A DNA stretch of 64,000 nucleotides from Chitinophaga jiangningensis (lineage in GTDB: Bacteria; Bacteroidota; Bacteroidia; Chitinophagales; Chitinophagaceae). The notes under the pieces were generated by a model. That model did not search any database. It was given only the letters and a program-made list of their open reading frames with translations, and was not told the origin of the DNA. Positions 26,881 to 34,904 of this stretch are shown piece by piece. Position numbers and translations under genes: made by a program. The number at the start of each line of letters is the position of its first letter. Within the stretch, counting starts at the first letter, position 1. The stretch covers positions 62,001 to 126,000 of the forward strand of contig NZ_FRBL01000007.1 in assembly GCF_900142605.1 (NCBI RefSeq), read 5' to 3'.

Positions 26881-26947
26881 AAAGGTTCCGATGCCGAAGG
26901 CATCGGAACCTTTTTATCGCTCGTGCCTTCGGCACGAGCGATAAAAA
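26881..26947. terminator. Twin-hairpin bidirectional terminator between ald and uppP
   Basis: Hairpin 1 is a 15-base perfect stem (26881-26895 with 26899-26913, loop GAA). Hairpin 2 is a 17-base stem (26911-26927 with 26931-26947, loop TTC). The T-run 26911-26915 ends the plus-strand terminator and at the same time opens the second stem. The genes are convergent. Confidence 0.85.
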
Positions 26948-26952
26948 GCAAA

Positions 26953-27753
26953 CTAAATCTCAAGTTTGTATCCCATCAAAATGGCTCCAATAATTGCCAG
27001 TCCTACCACAATCCTATAGTATCCCCACATTTTAAAGCCAAACTTTTTCAGGGAGTCAATAAAGAATTTTATGGCGATCATAGCCACCACAAAAGCTACC
27101 ACGTTACCTACCAGCAACAGGTTCAGCTTATCAGGGTTAGCCATGAGCAATTCTCTTCCTTTTAATATTTTGTAGCCGGTTGCTGCTGCCATGGTAGGCA
27201 CCGCCAGGAAAAACGAAAATTCAGCGGCCACGTTGCGGGTCAGCTTTTGCTGCATACCGCCAATGATAGAGGCCGCGCTGCGACTCACACCCGGGATCAT
27301 GGCAATACACTGGTAAAACCCGATGCGCAGGGCAGTGAAGAGATTGATCTTCTCGTCTGTATCGATCGTGGGTTCCTTGAACCAGTTATCCACAAACAAC
27401 AATACAATCCCACCCAGCAAAAGGGTAATACCAACCGTGAGCGGACTTTCCAGCATCTGGTCAATAATATCGCTGAACAGGTAGCCGCAGATGAGTGCCG
27501 GTAACACCGCCACAAAGAGCTTCACGTAAAAGTTCAGCCTGTTTTTATCGAATACAAAGAATTTTTTCCAGTAAAGCACCACTACCGCCAGGATAGCTCC
27601 CAGCTGGATGCATACTTCAAACAGTTTGGTGAATTCGTCCTTATTAATGCCAAGCAGGGAGCTTACGATGATCATATGGCCGGTGGAAGATACAGGCAGG
27701 AACTCCGTCAATCCTTCTACAATCGCAATAATGATAGCCTGAAAAAGCGTCAT
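26953..27753 (-). CDS. uppP: Undecaprenyl-diphosphatase UppP/BacA
   Basis: 266 residues with about eight hydrophobic segments. UppP recycles undecaprenyl pyrophosphate for peptidoglycan and other surface polymers. Family motifs: IVEGLTEFLPVSSTGHMII with catalytic Glu/Ser, and MIPGVSRSAASIIGGM with catalytic Arg/Ser. Inner-membrane protein. Third gene of the same-strand group ftsX-DUF3098-uppP, 94 bases after the DUF3098 gene. Confidence 0.95.
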   Translation of the reverse strand: MTLFQAIIIAIVEGLTEFLPVSSTGHMIIVSSLLGINKDEFTKLFEVCIQLGAILAVVVLYWKKFFVFDKNRLNFYVKLFVAVLPALICGYLFSDIIDQMLESPLTVGITLLLGGIVLLFVDNWFKEPTIDTDEKINLFTALRIGFYQCIAMIPGVSRSAASIIGGMQQKLTRNVAAEFSFFLAVPTMAAATGYKILKGRELLMANPDKLNLLLVGNVVAFVVAMIAIKFFIDSLKKFGFKMWGYYRIVVGLAIIGAILMGYKLEI

Positions 27754-27847
27754 GAAAAAATAATATGGTTAATAGTGATAAAAAAAGCGATGAGCTTTAT
27801 GGTTCATCGCTACAGGGAAATAATGTAAATGCTGTTGGTGTATCCGG

Positions 27848-28108
27848 TTATTGTTTCGGACGGCGCATGATAGCGTATACTTCTATCAGCAGGCCAAGCA
27901 CAATAACGATTGGAGCCAGGGTGATACGGCGGAAGCTGTACACGTCGTCGGCATTAAAAGTATTGGCATCCGGTGATTTACCGCCTAACATCAGCAGAAA
28001 CCCTATGATCACCACTACTATGCCAATCAGCATAAAACGGTAGTTTTCTTTAGGGAAGATGGCACGTTCTTCGACCAGCTGGTCCTCGGTTTGTGTTGGT
28101 TTAACCAT
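27848..28108 (-). CDS. DUF3098 small membrane protein
   Basis: 86 residues with two hydrophobic segments (RFMLIGIVVVIIGFLLML, about 24-41, and ITLAPIVIVLGLLIEVYAIM, about 62-81). The loop between them contains FNADDVYSFRRITLAP. The charged N-terminus includes FPKENYRF. The family is restricted to Bacteroidota as far as I know and has no known function. Its place between ftsX (31-base gap) and uppP suggests work at the cell-division or peptidoglycan machinery. Confidence 0.85.
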   Translation of the reverse strand: MVKPTQTEDQLVEERAIFPKENYRFMLIGIVVVIIGFLLMLGGKSPDANTFNADDVYSFRRITLAPIVIVLGLLIEVYAIMRRPKQ

Positions 28109-28139
28109 TGTTTTGTTGTTAATATCCTTAATAATCAGT

Positions 28140-29012
28140 TTAGTAAAGGTCGTCCAGTTTCAGGCGCAGGTATTTCATCACGGAGCGGTGCGTGCTAAAC
28201 AGGGAGATGGCAATGCCGATCAGGATCATTCCCAGGAACAGCAGCCCAATCATCATGTTATCACGCATCCCGTTTAATTCCGGTAATACCTTATCTGCAA
28301 AAGACAGCATCGCCAGCAGGCCGGCAATGGCCACTATCGCGGCAATGGCGCCGTTGATGATACTACGTATATCAAATGGCTTGGCAATAAACCAGCGGGT
28401 AGCACCTACCATCTGCATGGTTTTGATCAGAAAACGGTTGGAAAACATCGCCAGGCGGATGGTATTATCAATCAGGAATACTACTGCCAGGCAGAGAATA
28501 CCACAGATAATCAATACGATCAGGCCTATACGCTGTACGTTTTCATTCAGCTTACTCACCAACGTACGCTGGTAGGATACCTCGCGCACAATGCTCTGCT
28601 GCGTCAGTTTATTTTCAATCACCCGGAGGCTGTCCGCATTCACATAGTTGGCGTTGGCCTTAATGTTTATGCTGGCATACAGCGGGTTATATTCCAGCAG
28701 ATTGATGAAATCTTCCCCGAATTCTTTCTGGAAGCGCTGTGCAGCTTCTTCCTTGGAAACATATTCAATAGATTTCACATATGGTTTAACGGCAACAGAG
28801 TCCCGCAGGGCAATAGCCTGGGCTTCTTTGACATTATCTCTCAATATAACCTGCACTTCAATACTTTCCTTAAAGTACTTACTCAGCTTATTTGCGTGTA
28901 TCACCACCAATCCAAGGGTTCCCAGCAGGAATAGTACCAGGGCCACTCCTATGATGGAGTACAGGTAAGACGGTTTCGACTTCTTTGCTGATGATCTTCC
29001 TGATTGCGCCAT
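28140..29012 (-). CDS. ftsX: Cell division protein FtsX (permease-like)
   Basis: 290 residues. N-terminal basic tail, a first membrane helix (YSIIGVALVLFLLGTLGLVVI, about residues 17-37), a periplasmic domain of about 120 residues (VQVILRDNVKEAQAI through SYQRTLVSK), then three membrane helices. KTMQMVGATRWFI between helices is the coupling motif typical of FtsX. FtsX works with the ATPase FtsE to activate peptidoglycan hydrolases at the septum. ftsE is not adjacent here. A minus-strand TATTTTCG box (29038-29031) lies 18 bases upstream. Confidence 0.92.
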   Translation of the reverse strand: MAQSGRSSAKKSKPSYLYSIIGVALVLFLLGTLGLVVIHANKLSKYFKESIEVQVILRDNVKEAQAIALRDSVAVKPYVKSIEYVSKEEAAQRFQKEFGEDFINLLEYNPLYASINIKANANYVNADSLRVIENKLTQQSIVREVSYQRTLVSKLNENVQRIGLIVLIICGILCLAVVFLIDNTIRLAMFSNRFLIKTMQMVGATRWFIAKPFDIRSIINGAIAAIVAIAGLLAMLSFADKVLPELNGMRDNMMIGLLFLGMILIGIAISLFSTHRSVMKYLRLKLDDLY

Positions 29013-29030
29013 TAATCTGTTGTTTATCGG

Positions 29031-29038
29031 CGAAAATA
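29031..29038 (-). promoter_or_regulatory. Candidate -7 box for ftsX
   Basis: TATTTTCG on the minus strand, one base from TAnnTTTG; leader about 15 bases. Confidence 0.4.
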
Positions 29039-29266
29039 ATAAAAATTAGACGTTATGTGTTTAATTTTGCCAGCCAAAACAACTGGATGTTTCCGGGTGG
29101 CAATATAAAAAGTTGTATGGGCACATCATTGTTGTATTAATGAATTTAACATTATTTTGCTAAAACGGCCCGTTACAGCCGGATCAACATATTAAATTTA
29201 CTTTGATAACGTGATTAGGGCAGGATGTATTGTACATCGGCTTGTTAATCACTCATCTGCAATTAT

Positions 29267-32032
29267 ATGGAATACAATTTCAGGGCTATTGAAAAAAAAT
29301 GGCAGGAACAATGGGCAGACTCCCATGTTTACCAGGTAAAGAACGACACCAGCAAGCCTAAGTGCTATGTGCTGGACATGTTCCCCTACCCCTCCGGTGC
29401 CGGGCTGCACGTAGGCCACCCGCTGGGCTACATCTCTACGGATATCTACGCACGTTATAAAAGACTAAAAGGCTTTAACGTACTACATACCATGGGTTAC
29501 GATGCTTTTGGCCTGCCGGCAGAACAATACGCTCTGGAAACCGGCCAGCACCCCGCTGTAACCACTGCCAAAAACATTAAAACCTTCCGCGAGCAGCTGG
29601 ATAACATCGGCTTTTGTTACGACTGGTCCCGCGAAATCAATACCAGCGACCCCTCCTATTACAAATGGACGCAGTGGATCTTCCTCCAGCTGTTTGAAAG
29701 CTGGTATAACCGCGGCACCCAGAAAGCAGAGCCTATCCAAACGCTGATTGCAGCGTTTGAAAAGCAGGGTAATGCCGGCATTACCTGTCCGGGCGATCGT
29801 TCGATCCAGTTCACTGCTGAGCAGTGGAAAGGCTATTCTGAGGTAGAACAGCGTGAAATACTCATGCAATACCGCCTCGCCTTCCTCGCCTATGCTGAAG
29901 TAAACTGGTGCGCCGCACTGGGTACCGTACTGGCGAACGATGAGGTGATCAACGGCGTGAGCGAACGCGGTGGCCACCCGGTGGTGAAAAAGAAAATGCG
30001 CCAGTGGTTCCTTCGCATCACCGAATACGCTAACCGCCTGCTCGAAGGCCTCGAAACCGTGGAGTTCAGCGAAGCCATGAAAGAGATGCAACGCAACTGG
30101 ATCGGTAAAAGCCAGGGCGCCGAAATCAAATTCAATATCAAAAACTCCGACGAAAAAGTAGAAGTATATACCACCCGCCCGGATACCATCTTCGGGGTCG
30201 ACTTCATGGTAATCGCTCCTGAACATGAGCTGGTACAGAAAATTACCACGCCTGATCAGAAAGCCGCCATCGAAGAATACCTGGATTATGTACAGAGTCG
30301 CTCCGAACGCGAACGCATGTCCGAAGTAAAACAGGTAACCGGCTGCTTCACCGGCGCCTACGCCATCAATCCTTTCGATGGCCGCGAAGTGCCTATCTGG
30401 ATAGCGGAGTATGTACTCGCCGGCTACGGTACCGGCGCAATCATGGCGGTGCCATGTGGCGACCAGCGCGACTACGGCTTTGCGAAGCACTTCCATCTCC
30501 CTATTACCAACATCATCGGTGAAGGATTTAACGGAGAAGAAGCCAACCCTACCAAAGACGCCATCCTGCAAAACAGTGGCTTCCTCAACGGTATGGAAAT
30601 GCGCAAGGCTGCGGACCTCGTGATCGATAAACTGGAAGAAATGGGCATCGGCCGCCGCCAGATCAACTACAAAATGCGTGACGCCGGCTTCAGCCGCCAG
30701 CGCTACTGGGGCGAACCATTCCCGATCATCTATAAAGACGGTATTCCTTACGCCATCGACGAAAAGGACCTGCCTCTGGAACTGCCACACGTAGAAAACT
30801 ATAAGCCGGGTCCGGAAGGCGAAGGACCGCTGGCCAACGTAACCGACTGGGTAAACGTGGCGCCGGGCGTAAAACGCGAAACTAACACAATGCCAGGCTA
30901 CGCCGGCAGTAGCTGGTATTTCCTCCGTTATATGGACCCTCACAACACCCACACCTTCGCTGATCGTAAAATCACCGACTACTGGAACCAGGTAGACGTG
31001 TACGTTGGCGGTACCGAGCATGCCGTGGGTCACCTGCTGTATTCCCGTATGTGGACGAAAGTATTGTTCGACCTTGGCCACATCGGCTTCCAGGAGCCTT
31101 TCAAACAACTGATCAACCAGGGAATGATCCAGGGATCTTCCCGCTTTGTATACCGTATTCACGGCACCAGCCAATACGTTTCCCACGGGCTCAAAGACCA
31201 GTACGAAACCGATAAGCTGCACGTGGATGTGAATATTGTGGACGGCCTGGTACTCGATACCGAAGCCTTCAAAAAATGGAGAGAAGAGTTTGCCGATGCC
31301 ACCTTCATCCTCGAAGACGGCCAGTATATCTGCGGCCAGGAAGTGGAAAAAATGAGTAAGAGTAAATTCAATACCGTTAATCCAAACGACCTGGTAGAGA
31401 AATACGGTGCCGATACTTTCCGTATGTACGAAATGTTCCTGGGCCCGGTAGAGCAGTCAAAACCATGGGATACCAAAGGTATTGAAGGAGTACACCGCTT
31501 CCTCAAAAAACTCTGGCGCCTGTTTGTAGACGAGCAGAAAGGTGTGGTGGTAACAGACGACAACCCTACGCCGGAAGAACTGAAGATCCTCCATACCGCA
31601 ATTAACAAGATCGACAGCGCCACCAATACATTCTCCTATAACACGGCCGTGAGTGCGTTTATGATCTGCGTAAATGATCTGCAGTCCATCGGTTGCCGCA
31701 AGCGCAATATCCTGGAATCCCTGCTGATCCTGCTCGCACCATATGCACCGCACGTGGCAGAAGAGCTGTGGCAGCTCATCGGTTTCAACGAAAGCATCCT
31801 GAACGCACCTTATCCGGTGTACAAGGAAGAATACACCAAAGAGAGCAACTTCACTTACCCGGTTGCACTCAACGGAAAAACGAAAACCGAAATGAGCCTG
31901 GGCCTCGACTTGGATAATGCAGCGCTGGAAGCCGCTGTACTGGCTAATGAAGCAGTACAGAAATTCCTGGATGGTAAAACACCTAAGCGCGTGATTATCG
32001 TGAAAGGAAGGATGATTAACCTGGTAGTGTAG
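29267..32032 (+). CDS. leuS: Leucyl-tRNA synthetase
   Basis: 921 residues, somewhat longer than E. coli LeuRS (860). Charges tRNA-Leu. Class I signatures: HIGH-type HVGHPLGY at about residues 47-54 and KMSKS in EKMSKSKFNTVNP near residue 704. The editing domain lies between, with the conserved VYTTRPDTIFGV and a GTGAIMAVPCGDQRD segment. The tRNA-anticodon-binding and C-terminal domains follow (PYAPHVAEELWQLIG). The extra length lies partly around residues 140-180 (TLIAAFEKQGNAGITCPG) and before the KMSKS loop. A 254-base gap precedes it without a clear promoter box. Confidence 0.96.
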   Translation: MEYNFRAIEKKWQEQWADSHVYQVKNDTSKPKCYVLDMFPYPSGAGLHVGHPLGYISTDIYARYKRLKGFNVLHTMGYDAFGLPAEQYALETGQHPAVTTAKNIKTFREQLDNIGFCYDWSREINTSDPSYYKWTQWIFLQLFESWYNRGTQKAEPIQTLIAAFEKQGNAGITCPGDRSIQFTAEQWKGYSEVEQREILMQYRLAFLAYAEVNWCAALGTVLANDEVINGVSERGGHPVVKKKMRQWFLRITEYANRLLEGLETVEFSEAMKEMQRNWIGKSQGAEIKFNIKNSDEKVEVYTTRPDTIFGVDFMVIAPEHELVQKITTPDQKAAIEEYLDYVQSRSERERMSEVKQVTGCFTGAYAINPFDGREVPIWIAEYVLAGYGTGAIMAVPCGDQRDYGFAKHFHLPITNIIGEGFNGEEANPTKDAILQNSGFLNGMEMRKAADLVIDKLEEMGIGRRQINYKMRDAGFSRQRYWGEPFPIIYKDGIPYAIDEKDLPLELPHVENYKPGPEGEGPLANVTDWVNVAPGVKRETNTMPGYAGSSWYFLRYMDPHNTHTFADRKITDYWNQVDVYVGGTEHAVGHLLYSRMWTKVLFDLGHIGFQEPFKQLINQGMIQGSSRFVYRIHGTSQYVSHGLKDQYETDKLHVDVNIVDGLVLDTEAFKKWREEFADATFILEDGQYICGQEVEKMSKSKFNTVNPNDLVEKYGADTFRMYEMFLGPVEQSKPWDTKGIEGVHRFLKKLWRLFVDEQKGVVVTDDNPTPEELKILHTAINKIDSATNTFSYNTAVSAFMICVNDLQSIGCRKRNILESLLILLAPYAPHVAEELWQLIGFNESILNAPYPVYKEEYTKESNFTYPVALNGKTKTEMSLGLDLDNAALEAAVLANEAVQKFLDGKTPKRVIIVKGRMINLVV

Positions 32033-32053
32033 GCACTGCCGTTATAAAATAAC

Positions 32054-32121
32054 CCGATGCAACTTTCTCCCGGGGAGGAAGTTGCATCGGAACTAAAAAG
32101 GGACCTCCGGTTCCTTTTTTT
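32054..32121 (+). terminator. Twin-hairpin terminator after leuS
   Basis: Hairpin 1 is a 17-base stem with one wobble pair (32054-32070 with 32074-32090, loop CGG). Hairpin 2 is AAGGGACC / GGTTCCTT (32098-32105 with 32109-32116, loop TCC), followed by a run of T to 32121. Confidence 0.8.
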
Positions 32122-32241
32122 GTTCCGGATAAGGCAACAGCCCGCTCCACGGGGGCTACGCGTCAGTGGCGCCAAAGTACATACCCATCACCAAAGCATG
32201 TAATTACTGAACAGGAAGTTTTGTATATTTAACCACCCATC

Positions 32242-32943
32242 ATGGGCGTCCCTATTATGCTGAAAGATATTCTCACGAAATATCAAAGCTCCTTCCAACC
32301 GGTAATTGCTTTGCTGGAGCCCGCAGAACCCTTGCTGGCCATGGATTTTACGCGCAAGAATGATGCGCTCACCACGAGCATCCTGCACGACATTGACAAG
32401 TTCTGCACTTATATACAGCAAACGCTGAATAATAACGGTTACCGCCTCGGTATTGGCGGCTATGGGGAGCACCGTACCATTTATGCCGTAAGTCCGCATT
32501 TCGATGCCGGTGAAGAGCCGCGCAGGCTGCATTTGGGAACAGATGTATGGGGAGATGCAGGTACCCCCGTATTTGTACCTTTAAACGGACATGTGCACAG
32601 CTTCCGGTTCAACGATCATTTCGGGGATTATGGTGCTACCATAATTTTGCAGCACACCCTGGATGGTTGCACTTTCCATACGTTGTATGGCCACCTGAGC
32701 TTATCCAACCTGCAGGGGCTATACGAAAATATGCCGGTGATTGCCGGGCAGCAGCTGGCCTGGTTTGGCCTTCCTGCCGAAAACGGCGGATGGCCGCCGC
32801 ATCTGCATTTCCAGGTGATCGAAGATATTGGCGCTCATCGCGGCGATTACCCCGGCGTTTGCCGCTACAGCGAGCGGGATAAATACCTGCGCAACTGCCC
32901 CGACCCCGATCTTATTCTACAAATGAACCGCTATATCCGTTAG
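32242..32943 (+). CDS. Peptidase M23 (LytM)-family protein without export signal
   Basis: 233 residues. The LytM zinc motifs are present: HLGTDVW (His-x3-Asp) at about residue 97-103, and HTLYGHLS and PPHLHFQ (His-x-His) further on. This family cleaves peptidoglycan cross-links in the periplasm, yet no signal peptide or membrane segment is visible. The first 90 residues are a helical region. Start could also be the ATG at 32257. A cytoplasmic or otherwise modified function is possible. It stands alone between the leuS terminator and an EEP gene. Confidence 0.85.
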   Translation: MGVPIMLKDILTKYQSSFQPVIALLEPAEPLLAMDFTRKNDALTTSILHDIDKFCTYIQQTLNNNGYRLGIGGYGEHRTIYAVSPHFDAGEEPRRLHLGTDVWGDAGTPVFVPLNGHVHSFRFNDHFGDYGATIILQHTLDGCTFHTLYGHLSLSNLQGLYENMPVIAGQQLAWFGLPAENGGWPPHLHFQVIEDIGAHRGDYPGVCRYSERDKYLRNCPDPDLILQMNRYIR

Positions 32944-33006
32944 TGTAAAAATAATATAGGTTTCCACCCGGCTAACTTATTTTTACCAGCTAAATCGATT
33001 GAGTCA

Positions 33007-33858
33007 ATGAAAAAAGTCGTTACCATCCTTTTATTATTACTGGCTGGCTGTACTGCATTTGCACAGCTGCCGTTACACGTGATGTCGTTTAATATCCGCA
33101 TGAATACGCCGCACGACAGCCTCAATGCCTGGCCATACCGTAAAGACAAAGTAGCCGCTACCGTGCAGTTTTTTGAGGTGAACACTCTTGGTGTGCAGGA
33201 AGCATTGTATGACCAAATGCTGGACCTACAACAGTCCTTACCAGGTTATAAATATATTGGTGTGGGTAGAGATGACGGTAAAACGAAAGGAGAATTTTCT
33301 GCCATCTTTTACGATACTGCGAGGCTGCAGATCCTGGATCAGCAAACCTTCTGGTTGTCTGAAACTCCTGCCGTACCCGGCTCTAAAGGTTGGGATGCTG
33401 CTATTACCAGGATAGTTACCTATGGTAAATTCAAGGATAAAAAAAGCGGGAAAATATTCTATCACTTCAATACACACTTTGATCACATGGGCAAAGTAGC
33501 ACGCAGGGAAAGTGCAAAACTGCTGCTGCAAAAAGTACATGATATCGCAGGTAAAACACCGGCTATCATCACTGGTGATTTTAATGCAACGCCGGATGAT
33601 GAGCCTATTCGTGTAATCACTAACGTTAGCGACCCCTTATATCTCACCGATAGTAAAAGCCAGAGCAAAACGCCACACTTCGGTCCTGTAGGTACTTTCA
33701 ACGGCTGGAAGCAAGGAGAGGCGGAGCCGGCTCCGATTGATTATATCTTTTTGAAGGGGAACTTTGAAGTATTAAAGCATGCTACGATCTCTGAAAGCTG
33801 GGGTGGCAGGTACGCATCTGATCACTTTTCTGTATTGTCTGTCATCAAAATTAAATAA
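33007..33858 (+). CDS. Secreted endonuclease/exonuclease/phosphatase-family hydrolase
   Basis: 283 residues. N-terminal signal peptide (KKVVTILLLLLAGCTAFAQ); a Cys after Ala-Gly could be a lipobox (LAGC). The EEP fold is shown by VMSFNIRMNTPHD at the start, NTLGVQEALYDQM (Glu metal ligand), FNTHFDHMG, ITGDFNATPDDEP and the final ASDHFSVLSV (catalytic Asp-His). Members act as DNases, sphingomyelinases or phosphatases. The exported location suggests degradation of extracellular nucleic acid or phosphoesters. Exact substrate unknown. Confidence 0.9.
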   Translation: MKKVVTILLLLLAGCTAFAQLPLHVMSFNIRMNTPHDSLNAWPYRKDKVAATVQFFEVNTLGVQEALYDQMLDLQQSLPGYKYIGVGRDDGKTKGEFSAIFYDTARLQILDQQTFWLSETPAVPGSKGWDAAITRIVTYGKFKDKKSGKIFYHFNTHFDHMGKVARRESAKLLLQKVHDIAGKTPAIITGDFNATPDDEPIRVITNVSDPLYLTDSKSQSKTPHFGPVGTFNGWKQGEAEPAPIDYIFLKGNFEVLKHATISESWGGRYASDHFSVLSVIKIK

Positions 33859-33868
33859 GCATAAGTGA

Positions 33869-33975
33869 GGCTGTAACAAGTATTGAGGCAACCGGGACCA
33901 TGGGCCCCGGTTGCGTGGGTGCCGCGCTGCGCGCGGCCTGCCGACCTTTCGGCCAATGCTGTACTTGTAACAGCC
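33869..33975. repeat. Cloverleaf-like nested inverted repeats between convergent genes
   Basis: An outer 14-base perfect stem (GGCTGTAACAAGTA at 33869-33882 with its complement at 33962-33975) encloses three hairpins. A is 33888-33896 with 33906-33914 (9 bp). B is GCCGCGC, loop TGC, GCGCGGC at 33921-33937 (7 bp). C is GCCGA, loop CCTT, TCGGC at 33940-33953 (5 bp). It lies between the EEP gene (stop 33858) and the lipoprotein gene (stop 33999), so it may serve as a two-way terminator. No typical T-run is present, and it is not a tRNA. Confidence 0.7.
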
Positions 33976-33998
33976 CCACTTAACACTCCTTTTTATAG

Positions 33999-34748
33999 TT
34001 AATCATGCGTATGCTCAACGGACATGCTACCTTCGGCAGCTCCTTTGATCTTGTCATGCACAGAGGTGTTCACATCTACATTGATAGTGATTTTTCCATT
34101 GGCAAATGAACCAGTGAAGTCGCCCACCTGCAGTTTGCTGATCAGCAGATCCATAGACAGTTGCAGCTTGCCTTTCCAAACAATGCTGCTGTCAGTTACT
34201 ACTACATCTTTACCTTGCGCTTTCAGAGAAATGGAACCAGACAGTTGGATATCCATTGGGATATCTTTGCCATCCCAGGTGAGACGGCCTTTCAGCACAA
34301 CGGCAGGATCTTTCTTATCTCCTTCTACCAATGCGCTAACTTTTACCTGCTGGTAAGTACCGAGTGGCAATTTAATGGTTCCCAGTTGACTTGGGATAGC
34401 GAGCAGGTCTACATACCTGTCAGTTTTCAGTTTAAACTCTACTTCATCTTTACCACGTTTAGCCTCGAACGTGATTTGTTTCAGTTTGGCAACGGCGGTG
34501 TCCCAGGTGATGTCGAAGCCGCCTGTACGCGCCATGGATGCATCCCCGGTGATGGTCGATAAACGGCCGGTAGCGTCCGCTGATAATGACGTGGACGTGC
34601 CGATTTGCTCGAGTTCATAGTTGACACTTGCCGCGTTTTTGTCGTCAATTGGTGGTTGACTCGGCTCAGTCATTTCCGTGTTACATGCTACAAACATAAG
34701 GGCGGCCATGCCCGCGGTAGCGCACATTTGGAGAATTCTGGTTTTCAT
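33999..34748 (-). CDS. Putative lipoprotein of unknown function
   Basis: 249 residues. Type II signal peptide with lipobox region ALMFVACN (Cys about residue 22). The mature part is rich in alternating polar and hydrophobic strands, for example ITFEAKRGKDEVEFKLK, VKVSALVEGD and KITINVDVNTSV, suggesting a beta-sandwich or barrel-like extracellular domain. It ends EHTHD. No Cys besides the lipid-anchor one. I do not recognise a family with certainty. It stands alone, with the cloverleaf repeat downstream. Confidence 0.8.
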   Translation of the reverse strand: MKTRILQMCATAGMAALMFVACNTEMTEPSQPPIDDKNAASVNYELEQIGTSTSLSADATGRLSTITGDASMARTGGFDITWDTAVAKLKQITFEAKRGKDEVEFKLKTDRYVDLLAIPSQLGTIKLPLGTYQQVKVSALVEGDKKDPAVVLKGRLTWDGKDIPMDIQLSGSISLKAQGKDVVVTDSSIVWKGKLQLSMDLLISKLQVGDFTGSFANGKITINVDVNTSVHDKIKGAAEGSMSVEHTHD

Positions 34749-34904
34749 TTTGATATGGTTTTAATAAAATCTTTCGTATAGGGCTAACGCAGTAAAAATA
34801 ACGAAGAAATCCGGATTATAGTACGGATGAGAATTAATTTAAAAAGAAATATCCGGTAACGTAGCACGCTACCGGATACTTATATGAAATAGTTAAAATA
34901 CTTA

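Noticed and set aside
29483..31222. A 579-codon open frame on the minus strand inside leuS
   Set aside because: It is antisense to a clearly functional leuS with all motifs. The translation has no recognisable domain and is an expected by-product of codon bias.
33869..33975. A tRNA gene
   Set aside because: The fold is cloverleaf-like, but the outer stem is 14 pairs, the arms do not have tRNA lengths, and the conserved D- and T-loop bases are absent.
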